A stretch of DNA of 64,000 nt from Neptunicella sp048268085. Its GTDB lineage: Bacteria > Pseudomonadota > Gammaproteobacteria > Enterobacterales > Alteromonadaceae. The notes below the pieces were generated by a model. That model was given only the letters and a program-made list of their open reading frames with translations, did no database searches and was not told the origin of the DNA. The stretch lies in the NCBI RefSeq assembly GCF_048268085.1, contig NZ_JBLWWF010000006.1, positions 1 through 64,000 on the forward strand, written 5' to 3'. Both the position numbers and the translations under genes were made by a program. This document shows, piece by piece, positions 35,335-44,392 of this stretch; within the stretch, counting starts at the first letter, position 1; every line of letters starts with the position of its first letter.

Positions 35335-35358
35335 AAGGGAAATAAAACTAATTCCCTT
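35335..35358 (-). terminator. Weak hairpin between truA and accD
   Basis: Seven-base-pair inverted repeat AAGGGAA / TTCCCTT with a 10-nt loop, 55 bp past the truA stop on the minus strand, followed only by TTTG. It may be a weak terminator. Confidence 0.35.
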
Positions 35359-35412
35359 GCAAATTGGCCGTATTAAAGCATATTTCATTGTCTGGCGGCT
35401 AATGAAAACTGG

Positions 35413-36207
35413 TCAGAAGTCTTGTAAAGGCAAAAATAGCGGTCCCATCGGTGTTACAGGGATGCCAAATTTGGCTGGATAGGTTACATGCACCAGATAC
35501 AATCCATTAGGTTTAGCAGTTGCACCGGCAACGGTACGGTCTTTTCCATCCAGTAAATGCTGCAACCATTCAATGGGTTGATTACCGTTACCAATTTCCA
35601 CTAGCGAGCCGACAATATTACGCACCATATGATGCAAAAAGGCATTGGCCTGAATATCCACCGCAATATAATGGCCAAAGCGATGAATGCTGAGATGAGA
35701 AATGGTTCGAATTGCTGTATTCGCCTGACAATGCACCGCCCTAAATGCACTAAAATCATGTTTACCCATTAAACACTGAGCCGCTAGTTGCATACGTTTT
35801 TCATCCAGAGGCGTGTAAATATGACTCACTCCCTGAGGCAAAATAGCACTGCGTAACGGTTGATTATAAATAACATAACGATAGCGTCTGGCAGTGGCAC
35901 CAAAACGGGCATGAAATTCATCACTTACTTCAATATTCCATTTTACCGCGATAGAAGAAGGTAAATAGGTATTCACTCCCATCGTCCATGCCCCTCCTGA
36001 ACGAGGTTTCTGCACATCAAAGTGGACAATCTGGCTAGTCGCATGCACACCAGCATCTGTTCGCCCGGCACAAACCACTTCTACCGGTTGATTAGCAATT
36101 TTGGACAGGGATTCTTCTAAACACTGCTGGACACTGATGGCATCATTCTGCCGCTGCCAACCGTGAAATTGGCCACCATCATATTCAACGCCTAAAGCAA
36201 TTCGCAT
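35413..36207 (-). CDS. truA: tRNA pseudouridine synthase A
   Basis: 264-residue enzyme making pseudouridine at positions 38-40 of tRNAs. It has the start RIALGVEYDGGQFHGWQRQN, the catalytic aspartate in VVCAGRTDAGVHATSQIVHF, and the family blocks ARRYRYVIYNQPLRS, DFSAFRAVHCQANTAIRTI and FLHHMVRNIVGSLVEIGNG. Length is normal. It heads the accD-folC-dedD-cvpA-purF group, with 119 bp to accD. Confidence 0.96.
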   Translation of the reverse strand: MRIALGVEYDGGQFHGWQRQNDAISVQQCLEESLSKIANQPVEVVCAGRTDAGVHATSQIVHFDVQKPRSGGAWTMGVNTYLPSSIAVKWNIEVSDEFHARFGATARRYRYVIYNQPLRSAILPQGVSHIYTPLDEKRMQLAAQCLMGKHDFSAFRAVHCQANTAIRTISHLSIHRFGHYIAVDIQANAFLHHMVRNIVGSLVEIGNGNQPIEWLQHLLDGKDRTVAGATAKPNGLYLVHVTYPAKFGIPVTPMGPLFLPLQDF

Positions 36208-36276
36208 CGATAACTCTTGTCGAAAGATTTGGGCGCTATTGTAGGGAATCTAACTGAAACGGACAATGCCAAGCTT

Positions 36277-37590
36277 TCACATTACTTCAATTTGGCACCG
36301 AGCGATGTTTTGTCTGGAAAATTGCTGGTCAAACTTAAGCGAATCAAAATACACATCTGTATTTTCATCAAAAAGACTACCATCAGCCACATCCAGTGCG
36401 AGTCCATCCTGACTCGATTTTGCCTGGCCAAGAACCGCCACCGTTACTTGATCATCCGACATGCCTTTGACAATGCCAAAATAATTGTCGTTAAAACTGC
36501 ATACCGTATCCCCTATGGAATAATAGACTCTTCTGGCCACCGTCCACGCTCGGGAGTACTGACGACTTAAACGATATTGCAATTCGGCTGAGGCTAACAG
36601 CTGTTCATCAACGGTGGGCTTAAGCAGATGCCAACTGTCATTGGGCATGACTGAATTAACTAACCAGTTTTCATCTGCCATTAACGTGCTAGTTGCCCAG
36701 TTTTCATGCTCCTTTAATGGATTAACATTCCACAATAGATCGGGAGAATCAGCGTTACTCTGCCAATCTTTTTCAGGAAGTGAAACGTCAATATTCCAAC
36801 CAATATTTGCCAACGGTGTATCATCATCCCAATTTTCATTTGGTAGTAGGGTGTCACTCAGCCAGTATTCATCCGGAGCAATCAATGTACCTGCCGAGAT
36901 ACCATCGACCAGAGGCCCTTCATCTTCCCACTTACTATCAGGCGCACTCTGAAGGGGGCGGTCTATTTTATATGCCGGATTTTTAGTCTTAATGACAAAG
37001 TCCTGCATTGAAGACAACATTAACCTATCGTGTAAATACTTAGCAAAATCATCTAAACGGTTAAATGATTGCTGTTCGGCAACTAAGGACTGCAGATAAG
37101 TATTAAGGAGTTGTGGGTTATTATTTTCTAACTTTTTTAGTTGCTTGTTTAATAACATCAACTTTGCATAAAAATCAAACAACTCAAATTCGTAATCAGA
37201 AAAGTATCGGATCAACAACGTTTGACCAGTGTGAAATGTGTCAGGGATATATAAGTTGATTCGTTGACAATCGATATTACACGCATACTTCACTAAAAAC
37301 TCAGGAGACAATAAATTAATTTCATTTAATTGTTCGGTATGGTTTAAACGGATATTAGCCAAAGAGAAATCGGCTATATCGCCTTGCTTTTTAGTCACCA
37401 ATTCGGCCGAAATAGTAATTCCATAACGACGCAATTCACTATCAGCATAATGGGCTAATTCATGCCATTTTTCCGTTGCCTTACGATGTTCAATTCCGGT
37501 GTTGGTTAGCGTTGACTGGCAGCCAATCAGGACAACAAAAATGGTGCATTGAATACCATATCTTATTAACTTAAAAATTGGTGGATTCAT
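36277..37590 (-). CDS. Lipoprotein with 11-residue Trp-anchored tandem repeats
   Basis: 437 residues, family not recognised. The signal sequence ends in a lipobox (FVVLIGCQST; Cys24). Residues 35-215 are helical and polar, with a conserved-looking LLNKQLKKLENNNPQLLNTY segment. Residues 221-330 consist of ten consecutive 11-residue units: Trp occurs at 221, 243, 254, 265, 276, 287, 298, 309 and 320, and position 232 holds Ser. The unit reads roughly W-x-x-(D/N/S)-(T/S)-L-(L/M)-P-(N/D)-E-N. The C-terminal 90 residues resemble a small SH3-like barrel (GDTVCSFNDNYFGIVKGMSD). It is the last gene of the minus-strand fimbria-like locus, 113 bp after the third subunit gene. An outer-membrane accessory or anchor role is inference. 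Confidence 0.8.
   Translation of the reverse strand: MNPPIFKLIRYGIQCTIFVVLIGCQSTLTNTGIEHRKATEKWHELAHYADSELRRYGITISAELVTKKQGDIADFSLANIRLNHTEQLNEINLLSPEFLVKYACNIDCQRINLYIPDTFHTGQTLLIRYFSDYEFELFDFYAKLMLLNKQLKKLENNNPQLLNTYLQSLVAEQQSFNRLDDFAKYLHDRLMLSSMQDFVIKTKNPAYKIDRPLQSAPDSKWEDEGPLVDGISAGTLIAPDEYWLSDTLLPNENWDDDTPLANIGWNIDVSLPEKDWQSNADSPDLLWNVNPLKEHENWATSTLMADENWLVNSVMPNDSWHLLKPTVDEQLLASAELQYRLSRQYSRAWTVARRVYYSIGDTVCSFNDNYFGIVKGMSDDQVTVAVLGQAKSSQDGLALDVADGSLFDENTDVYFDSLKFDQQFSRQNIARCQIEVM
36601..36930 (-). repeat. Ten 33-bp coding repeats (11-residue Trp units)
   Basis: The stretch encodes residues 221-330 of the lipoprotein, with one codon for Trp every 33 bp in nine of ten units. Units are diverged at the DNA level, for example WATSTLMADEN, WLSDTLLPNEN and WLVNSVMPNDS, so the repeat is old and maintained at protein level. 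Confidence 0.85.
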
Positions 37591-37702
37591 ACCAGGAGGT
37601 TAATTGCCGTGTAGTTCATTTTCAATTTAGCTAATTCAGTGTTCTGACCTGTTAGAGATAAAGCAAATAGTGAGCCAAATTCCACTTAATCAGTTAATAA
37701 AG

Positions 37703-38233
37703 TTACGGTAATTCGCTCCACTCTATGCCATCTTCTTTTATCAGATGGTAAGTTGAAGACGGATTTAAGTATTGATTGATATATAAACGGCCACCTAAAT
37801 TAATAGTAATAACACCTGTTGCACCACTATTTATCTGCTGGGCAATATTTGGCGTAATATCAATAGTTTGCACAGAGCTAACCAATTGTCCTTCCGGTAC
37901 AAACATCAAGTTATCGCCTTCATTATCTCGCTGCAGAATTTTGATACTGACTAATGTATTACTGTTAACCACTAACTGATATTTACCCACTGTACCGGAT
38001 GCATTGATACAGGTATTTGACGCGACCAAATCCGTAACTTGGCCAGTTTGATAGTCCAGTAAACAACTGCCTGGCACAAAAACCAGTTCACCAAAGTCAG
38101 GCTCCCGAATAATATTCATTACCGGAGTTATCTGTGCATAAACATTGAAGCTAAAAAGCAGATAAAACAAGACACTAAACGACACAGCCTGGTTATTTAC
38201 CTTTATCGCGGACCGTAAAACAAACAACTGCAT
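37703..38233 (-). CDS. DUF4402-like exported subunit (candidate minor or tip subunit)
   Basis: 176 residues with an N-terminal signal (SFSVLFYLLFSFNVYA). The mature part has the same plan as the two DUF4402-like proteins upstream: IIREPDFGELVFVPGSCLLD near the start, matching a FG(T/E)-x-L block followed by Cys, and near the end ITINLGGRLYINQYLNPSST with YHL, similar to the G-G-x-L ... p-x-x-Y closing strand. It is 4 bp downstream of the usher gene, the usual place for a minor or tip subunit in chaperone-usher operons. Similarity is weak, so the assignment is moderate. Confidence 0.6.
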   Translation of the reverse strand: MQLFVLRSAIKVNNQAVSFSVLFYLLFSFNVYAQITPVMNIIREPDFGELVFVPGSCLLDYQTGQVTDLVASNTCINASGTVGKYQLVVNSNTLVSIKILQRDNEGDNLMFVPEGQLVSSVQTIDITPNIAQQINSGATGVITINLGGRLYINQYLNPSSTYHLIKEDGIEWSELP

Positions 38234-38237
38234 AATG

Positions 38238-41200
38238 TTAATCCGTACCTCCGATTGCAGCTAAGGTTTCATATTTATCGACTGGCACCACCCACGCATT
38301 AAGGCTCATTTTAGTGTTAAATGCCAATGCATCAGCTTTGGTTGGAAAAATCTCACTGGTAATACAATACCAAGTCTGGCCATTGATTAATTTGACTCCG
38401 CGGAATAGTGGGTTTATCGAGCGCCATTTTGCTAATTCACTTTTCCAGCCAGTTTCACTCTTGGCCGCATACAGCTGAACAACCCAACCGGTCAATGAGC
38501 TAACATTTAATTCTGCTGGTTGATTGATTAATAGCGGCTGCGCTATTTTTTTTACAAAATAAGGTTGAGAAGCGCCAATATTCTCAGCGGCAAATGCCAC
38601 CGCCGCTGCTCTATCGGTATATTGTCCATAAACAACTTTATACAGTGTTTGTGCAGCGCGTTGTTGGAATGGCACGACAAGTGGCTTTTCGGGCAAATAA
38701 GCCAACTGGGTGACTAACTGATGGGCGTAGTCAATAACGCTGAATACGCCAAGCTGAATGGTATATACCGGAGCGATGGCTTGTTGATTATTGGCAGCTT
38801 CAGCTTGCTCTGTATCAATCTGGCGAATAATTCTGGCTCGTTGCAACCCGGTTTGAGTAGTCGATGAATTCTCCATAGAACTTAAAGAATCGCTTGCGAT
38901 ACTGTCTGCAATCCAGTCATGCAAGGCGATTTCACTAGGATCCTGTCTATTTAATGCTTGTCTGTTTGTCGTTTCACTGTCTGTCGCTTTCGAAAGTTCC
39001 CCGTCTTTATTATCACCATCGTGACTTAAAGAGTATGGAGCCTTAATTTCTTGTTTGGGCGGTAAATTAAAATAATTTCGTCTAACCCTTTCATCGTTAT
39101 CCCACACGATACGTTCGTGATTACTTTCATCATAAATAAGCGGTTGAATGTGTTCTTCCTGTCTTTTTCCTGAGCTATCCACTCTTTCCAGATATATTGG
39201 TTGCAACTCGATATATCCTCCAGAATCGGGGGTAGATAATTGATAGCCAACTGTCTTGGCAGTCAATCCTCTTTGCTGCATATAATCAGCAGCGATTCTG
39301 ACAATATACTCCCCCGGTTGAAGATCTTTGATATTAAAGTATCCATCAACATCGGTTTTTAGTTGCGTAATCAACCCTCCAGCGGCATTGACTAAATCAA
39401 CATCAGCATAGGCCATCGGCACTTCATTTCCTTGACTTAATCGACTAACAAACCCGCCTAATTCAGTAGTCAAATAAAAGGGCATATTAGCTTCAACATA
39501 AGCGCCAGGGTGAGTGTAGACAACATAGTCATTATTAATTGTTTTACTACCGACCTGCCAATCTGCCTCAAAGCGAAACGGGGTTTCCGGTAAAACGCCA
39601 GGCAATAGTGCTCGACCGGTTTGTCCTGTTTCAATCCCTTGCCATTCAGGATTGCCACTTATGCTAACCCCGGCTATATCGTAATCCAGTGGATCGGGGA
39701 TGCCATTAAGTTGCCGATCCAAATAAGTATGAGCATCCAAAGTGGCAGAAGCGGGGGTAATTCGACTACTAAATAAGGTACGATTATTATAATAATCATA
39801 TCCGAAAAAGAATCGGAATCCGGCTAAGAAACTCCATTTATCATCTGACGCATAGCTCGACGATAGAGTTAACTGAAACTGCTTTGATTCCCATGCCAAT
39901 CGATGTCCAATTTGCCATGATTTATCTTCATCAAGTAATCGATAACGCCCATCAAAGTAATGATTGAGACCAAAGCTATCTTCCAGTTTCCATTTCATTA
40001 AAATAGATGAATTATCAAGAATCGGGTCACTGGCCCGGGGATCGTAATTCACTTCAGCACTTATCCGTAAGTTTTCGGATAAATACCCACTTAATGCAAT
40101 GACACCATTTATCGATGTGTTATCAATGGAATTAGTCAGTACATTATTTTGACCCAAACTATCATCTTTTATTGAAAGATAATTTAGCGTATGACTAACC
40201 GAAACGCGGCCAAAATAGCGGGAAATACGATTGGAAAATCTTAACGTAGAACGCTCATTCTGATCTTGGTAACCTAAATTAAAATTGTAATTCCACTGAT
40301 TGATATTGCCGTAATAATTAGCATTAAATATCTGAAGTAATCCATCTTGAGCTTTTATCCGTGGGCTGTAAAAATCCTTAGCTGATTGATAACTAATTGA
40401 AAACCTGTCACTACCTATTGCATTGCCGGTTAACGTTGATAGCTGGGCGTAGCCTCCTTTTTGATCAATAGATATATTGTTTTCAAATAGCAGCCCCGGA
40501 AAAGCCCAGTTATTATTCAAGTTAAAAAATTGCTGTTTATTGCCTTGTAAATCCTCGGTATTAGTAAAACCAACTCCTAGTTGCCAACCGTCACTAATAC
40601 CAACATCAAAATGTCCGCCATAATTTTTGATCCCATACTCATAGTCGCTCTGATCGTTAATTAACCGATGATTTGGATCAATTGCGTAGAATTCGTAAGC
40701 CTTATCGCCACTGCTCAATGAGTTTTTTGATAAATCATAATACTTTTCAATTACCTTAGTTTCACCATAGGGGCCGAATAACTTAATCTGAAAGTAGTTA
40801 TTACCAAACTCAGTTTGCAGATCCTCAATAATAAGTAGCCCATCACCGGGTACCACATCACTCAATACAAAACGGCCATTATGATATAGCTCCATATCCC
40901 ACCCTGGTGGCGCTGTTTCCTTAAGTGTCACCAGAAGATTCTGCGATCTGAAATAATCCGGTTTTTTACTGAGTACAACTCCGATGCCACTTTGACTTCC
41001 TGACGTTAGACTATTAGTGGTACCACTGACATCGCCCAAAGTGTAACGGTCAAAAAATCCTAGAACGGGCTTATCCGGCGCTTCTTTGTATCGAGAAAAT
41101 GCTAATCTCGCCTGTAACTCGTCTATATTATTATCGGTAATTGTCAGGCTAGTACTGTGGTAAAGCAGATCCGAAACCAGTTGAAGTGACAAATAGTTAT

Positions 41201-41813
41201 TTCTGTTAGTATCGTTAAGGGATACTCCTGTATCCAAATATCCATGAGGTGGTGTATATAATCGATATTGATCATCGATGGTGATGGGCAATATTGGCCT
41301 GGTTTGATCTATTTGTGCAGAATTGAGCCGTGTCAGTTCACGCTTTTTGGCAATTAACTCCAGTTGCTGAACCGGAAATAAATAATCTTGAGTTTTAATC
41401 TCTAAACGCAAACGGTATTTGTCGTAACTGGCTTCCAAGCCAAAAACCTTGGATAGCGTATCGAGATCGACATAACGGTAAAAACCGTCTTGTCCCCACA
41501 TACCAGAAGAAGTATCTGTTTGATGACCAGTTAATTGAAAAACAAATTGGGCATCGTCTTTCCAAACTATTAATTCATTCTCATGCAACTGATAACGAAC
41601 CGTAAGTGCGTCGAATAGCGGCTCAATACCGATTAACAGAAGGTCATTGTGGAGATAACCATCGATTGTTACCGCTCTGGTTTTACCATCAACAACCACA
41701 TCCATTAGCTGAAATTCGTTGTCAGTGAGTGGTACTCTGGTTAGTTGCTCGGCTGTGATTGAGCAACTAATCAGTAGTAACAGCAGGGATAAAAATCGTC
41801 TCAATGCACACAT
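38238..41813 (-). CDS. Usher-like outer-membrane protein with two SPOR domains
   Basis: 1191 residues. After a signal peptide (LSLLLLLISCSITA) comes an N-terminal domain (about 25-190), then a long beta-strand-rich region (about 200-690) with usher-like features: GDVSGTTNSLTSGSQSGIGV, PPGWDMELYHNGRFVLSDVV and DLQTEFGNNYFQIKLFGPYG. A carboxypeptidase-regulatory-like module lies near 801-845 (LKTDVDGYFNIKDLQPGEYI). After a polar linker come two C-terminal SPOR-like domains: about 1014-1090 (VYTIQLGVFSVIDYAHQLVT, YKVVYGQYTDRAAAVAFAAE) and 1108-1178 (GWVVQLYAAKSETGWKSELA). SPOR domains bind septal peptidoglycan and are not part of standard ushers. It follows a PapD-like chaperone gene and DUF4402 pilin genes, which supports the usher call. 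Confidence 0.78.
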   Translation of the reverse strand: MCALRRFLSLLLLLISCSITAEQLTRVPLTDNEFQLMDVVVDGKTRAVTIDGYLHNDLLLIGIEPLFDALTVRYQLHENELIVWKDDAQFVFQLTGHQTDTSSGMWGQDGFYRYVDLDTLSKVFGLEASYDKYRLRLEIKTQDYLFPVQQLELIAKKRELTRLNSAQIDQTRPILPITIDDQYRLYTPPHGYLDTGVSLNDTNRNNYLSLQLVSDLLYHSTSLTITDNNIDELQARLAFSRYKEAPDKPVLGFFDRYTLGDVSGTTNSLTSGSQSGIGVVLSKKPDYFRSQNLLVTLKETAPPGWDMELYHNGRFVLSDVVPGDGLLIIEDLQTEFGNNYFQIKLFGPYGETKVIEKYYDLSKNSLSSGDKAYEFYAIDPNHRLINDQSDYEYGIKNYGGHFDVGISDGWQLGVGFTNTEDLQGNKQQFFNLNNNWAFPGLLFENNISIDQKGGYAQLSTLTGNAIGSDRFSISYQSAKDFYSPRIKAQDGLLQIFNANYYGNINQWNYNFNLGYQDQNERSTLRFSNRISRYFGRVSVSHTLNYLSIKDDSLGQNNVLTNSIDNTSINGVIALSGYLSENLRISAEVNYDPRASDPILDNSSILMKWKLEDSFGLNHYFDGRYRLLDEDKSWQIGHRLAWESKQFQLTLSSSYASDDKWSFLAGFRFFFGYDYYNNRTLFSSRITPASATLDAHTYLDRQLNGIPDPLDYDIAGVSISGNPEWQGIETGQTGRALLPGVLPETPFRFEADWQVGSKTINNDYVVYTHPGAYVEANMPFYLTTELGGFVSRLSQGNEVPMAYADVDLVNAAGGLITQLKTDVDGYFNIKDLQPGEYIVRIAADYMQQRGLTAKTVGYQLSTPDSGGYIELQPIYLERVDSSGKRQEEHIQPLIYDESNHERIVWDNDERVRRNYFNLPPKQEIKAPYSLSHDGDNKDGELSKATDSETTNRQALNRQDPSEIALHDWIADSIASDSLSSMENSSTTQTGLQRARIIRQIDTEQAEAANNQQAIAPVYTIQLGVFSVIDYAHQLVTQLAYLPEKPLVVPFQQRAAQTLYKVVYGQYTDRAAAVAFAAENIGASQPYFVKKIAQPLLINQPAELNVSSLTGWVVQLYAAKSETGWKSELAKWRSINPLFRGVKLINGQTWYCITSEIFPTKADALAFNTKMSLNAWVVPVDKYETLAAIGGTD

Positions 41814-41861
41814 TTTATTGTTATAATTTTTTATTAGCCTTTACGATATTGTATAGTCTAT

Positions 41862-42635
41862 TCAGATATTTACATCCTGCTTAATATTCAAACTTCCCCC
41901 GTAACGTTGATCTTCGATAAATTGAATTTGTACGTCTTGCGGTTGATGGCCATCTAAAGACAATCGCTGGGCCTTTTTACTGGTTTCGGTATAAATTGAA
42001 AGCATTTTTAACTCGGATATAACCTTATCACTGCCCTTTTCAACGAGTTTCAGATCACCAAATACAGAACGATTTCCGGTACGTAAAAGATCAAAAGAAA
42101 GTGCCCCATTGTCTACCTTAATATTGTCAAAAGTCACATTCGCTTGTAATTCGCCAGTTCGAACAATCAAAGGGACATTATGTAATAATTTCGGCGAAAC
42201 TCTAATTGGACCGTCCTGGTTATTCTTTTCTGAAATTTTTTCTTCAACACCACAATCAATAACTACATAGGAGCGATACTCTTTAGGTTGTGCATTAGCT
42301 TTACGTCGCATCGAAAATTTTATTGTTTGAGCATTGGCAGGAGATAACAAAAAATTTCGGGGTGAAAAACGCACCCAATTTTCAGCACTGTTACCCGGCA
42401 TTGCTGCATCGGTTGGCAACACTGACATGTTTCCTAGTGAATCAAATTGATAATATTTAAATTTAAGTGAACAGTCTTGCGGCAAAGTATCACGGTTATA
42501 GACGGTAAAGGTGGCGTCACGTTGATCTTGATCCATATAAATACGGAACGCGGATAATCCAATTCCCCAAGTAGGTAGTGACAATAAGAAAACACACGTG
42601 AATAACAAACCACCTATACTTTTTTTATATTTCAT
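41862..42635 (-). CDS. PapD-like periplasmic fimbrial chaperone
   Basis: 257 residues with a signal peptide (GGLLFTCVFLLSLPTWG). The mature start GLSAFRIYMDQDQRDATFTV is the first strand of a chaperone immunoglobulin domain (usually xPxRIxxxxxxrxxxxxLxN). ENWVRFSPRNFLLSPANAQT with IKFSMRRK corresponds to the P-x-x-x-L-x-P-x-x-x-Q-x-(I/V)-R motif. The second domain follows (GELQANVTFDNIKVDNGALS). It lies between the pilin genes and the usher, the normal chaperone position. GGAG is 6 nt upstream of the ATG. Confidence 0.82.
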   Translation of the reverse strand: MKYKKSIGGLLFTCVFLLSLPTWGIGLSAFRIYMDQDQRDATFTVYNRDTLPQDCSLKFKYYQFDSLGNMSVLPTDAAMPGNSAENWVRFSPRNFLLSPANAQTIKFSMRRKANAQPKEYRSYVVIDCGVEEKISEKNNQDGPIRVSPKLLHNVPLIVRTGELQANVTFDNIKVDNGALSFDLLRTGNRSVFGDLKLVEKGSDKVISELKMLSIYTETSKKAQRLSLDGHQPQDVQIQFIEDQRYGGSLNIKQDVNI

Positions 42636-42661
42636 TTATGACTCCGGTAATCAATAAAAAT

Positions 42662-42691
42662 AAAGCCATACTTGAAGTCAAGTATGGCTTT
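42662..42691 (-). terminator. Strong attenuator hairpin after the pilin genes
   Basis: Fourteen-base-pair perfect stem AAAGCCATACTTGA / TCAAGTATGGCTTT with a 2-nt nominal loop. On the minus strand it is followed by a T-rich stretch (ATTTTTATTG). It sits 23 bp after the second pilin stop and 27 bp before the chaperone start, so it probably reduces but does not abolish chaperone and usher transcription. Confidence 0.85.
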
Positions 42692-42713
42692 TGTCTACCT
42701 GATAGCAATTACT

Positions 42714-43382
42714 TTAGTAAGTTACATCAATGGTAAATGCTTCTGTGTAGGTTTGTCCTGCATCAAAATCAATCGCTGCGGTAATCGTTCCGCCCAATGC
42801 AATTAACGCCTGACCAGAAACAGGAATACCACTCCCACCTGCATTACCTGTGGTATCACCCGTCGCCGCCAGATTAATCGGTGTCGCAGTATTAACCGGT
42901 AAGGCAGTGCAAGCATCACCATCCGAGCCTGCATCATAATCTGCAACACAACCTGCAGGTGCAAATGCAAAGCTGGTACCCGAAACACTGTTAGCCGTTA
43001 CCGTAACGGCACCTCCAGGTACCCCCGTAATACGATAAAAGCCTGGTGTACCGGTAATTCCCGGGGTACTGCAGCCGTCACCTGATATAGCCCCATAACT
43101 GCCACCCGCAGCTAGTGCACCGCCTGTAGCAATCTTCATAGCGATATTACCGGGATAATTAAGTGGAGTAGCATTACCTGTAACAGTCATAATGCATTGA
43201 AGGCCTGTGCCTAATAGCATACCGGTACCGAAGTCCATTGGTGTCACTTCGACCAATGTTATTTCCGGAACCGTTGTAAATCCGACATCATAGGTTGTAG
43301 ATGATGCAGCTACATTCATACTTATTGCACTGACTAATGTGGCACATGGCAATAAGATTTTATTTAAATTTGTAGGTCGCAT
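42714..43382 (-). CDS. DUF4402-like pilin subunit 2
   Basis: 222 residues with a signal peptide (cleavage near AISMNVAAS). The mature protein has the DUF4402-like opening ITLVEVTPMDFGTGMLLGTG, a Cys, a Gly/Ala/Thr-rich body and the closing strand pattern ALGGTITAAIDFDAGQTYTE with AFTIDVTY. The segment PAGCVADYDAGSDGDACTAL is shared with its upstream paralogue and looks like a Cys-bridged Asp-rich loop. SD AAGGAG lies 7 nt before the start. Overall similarity with the neighbour indicates tandem duplication. Confidence 0.75.
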   Translation of the reverse strand: MRPTNLNKILLPCATLVSAISMNVAASSTTYDVGFTTVPEITLVEVTPMDFGTGMLLGTGLQCIMTVTGNATPLNYPGNIAMKIATGGALAAGGSYGAISGDGCSTPGITGTPGFYRITGVPGGAVTVTANSVSGTSFAFAPAGCVADYDAGSDGDACTALPVNTATPINLAATGDTTGNAGGSGIPVSGQALIALGGTITAAIDFDAGQTYTEAFTIDVTY

Positions 43383-43402
43383 AGCAACTCTCCTTAATAT
43401 TC

Positions 43403-44038
43403 TTAATAAACCACGTCAACGGGAAATGACTCTGAGTAGGCCAAATTGGCAGTCAAATCAGAAGCCCCTATAGTAATCGAACCACCGACACTGAATATCA
43501 ATTCACCCGCGGTAACGCCTGCATCACCACCATCAGTTGTTGATGCCAAATCATATGACTGTGCAGAAATAGCACCGCTATAAGTCGTACATAGATCACC
43601 ATCGGCACCATCGTCATAAGTAGCAATGCATCCGGCAGGAGTAAAAGAGAAATCGGTCCCAACAACCCCACCGATCGAAATGCTAACCGACTGACCTTGC
43701 AAGCCGGCAATTTTATATAGTCCTGGTGTGCCCGCTCCAACACCATTAACACAGCCAGCTCCGGTTAAATCACCAAAACCGGTGGCAGTGACTGCCACCG
43801 CTCTCTTCGTTTGGGTAGCGGTATCTCCTGGAATATCTGCATCCATCGTACAAACACCACCTGCATCAATATATACGTTGGTACCAAAACTCAGGGCTTG
43901 TACTTGCGTTAAAACCAAGTCAGGTAGCGTCGTTACTGTAACATTAAAGGATTCTGACGCGGCATTGGCAAGACCAGCTCCTCCCAACAGTAACGCACTG
44001 GCAATCAGCGTTTTTCTAACACTTAGTATATGTTGCAT
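43403..44038 (-). CDS. DUF4402-like pilin subunit 1
   Basis: 211 residues from ATG 44038 (AGGAG 7 nt upstream; a GTG one codon earlier is less likely). Signal peptide: TLIASALLLGGAGLANA. The mature part begins LPDLVLTQVQALSFGTNVYI, followed by Cys, and ends SVGGSITIGASDLTANLAYS with ESFPVDVVY, the terminal pilin-like strand. The PAGCIATYDDGADGDLCTTY loop parallels that of the next gene. Probably the major structural subunit because it is first after a 351-bp promoter region and is followed, after its paralogue, by an attenuator. Confidence 0.75.
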   Translation of the reverse strand: MQHILSVRKTLIASALLLGGAGLANAASESFNVTVTTLPDLVLTQVQALSFGTNVYIDAGGVCTMDADIPGDTATQTKRAVAVTATGFGDLTGAGCVNGVGAGTPGLYKIAGLQGQSVSISIGGVVGTDFSFTPAGCIATYDDGADGDLCTTYSGAISAQSYDLASTTDGGDAGVTAGELIFSVGGSITIGASDLTANLAYSESFPVDVVY

Positions 44039-44041
44039 CAC

Positions 44042-44392
44042 AACACTCCTAGATTTATCAAAAGGTATGAAGCAGAAATATCGACAGCTAAAAATATATA
44101 GTAAGTGATCAACAACATGTCGATATTAAGCTACTTAACGTTTATCGGCATAAGTGACTGAAAATTAATTTTTCTATACTGAATTATCCGTTATTAGTAG
44201 CATTCTTATTAGCCAAACATTAAGCAATAAGCAACTATCTGTCAGTATATGCAGATGTAACGATTTACTTAAGACAACTAGCTAACTCACATTTTGCAAG
44301 CCAGATTTAGCCTCTCGGAAATCAATCTAACATAGTTTTAACAGAATCAAGCAATATTAATGGCAGTTAGCAACTAGTTAATGCTGCAAACT
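44042..44392. promoter_or_regulatory. AT-rich intergenic region upstream of the pilin genes
   Basis: About 350 bp without a plausible gene. It must contain the pilin promoter on the minus strand, but no operator or clear -10/-35 pair stood out. The FlgO-like gene set upstream has no evident terminator, so read-through into the pilin genes is possible. Confidence 0.4.

Noticed and set aside
36217..36986. Plus-strand frames opposite the Trp-repeat lipoprotein
   Set aside because: They are shadows of the minus-strand gene, which has a lipobox and a clear 11-residue repeat.
43728..44108. Plus-strand 126-residue frame opposite pilin gene 1
   Set aside because: The minus strand has a signal peptide, a good ribosome site and similarity to its neighbour; the plus frame has none of these.
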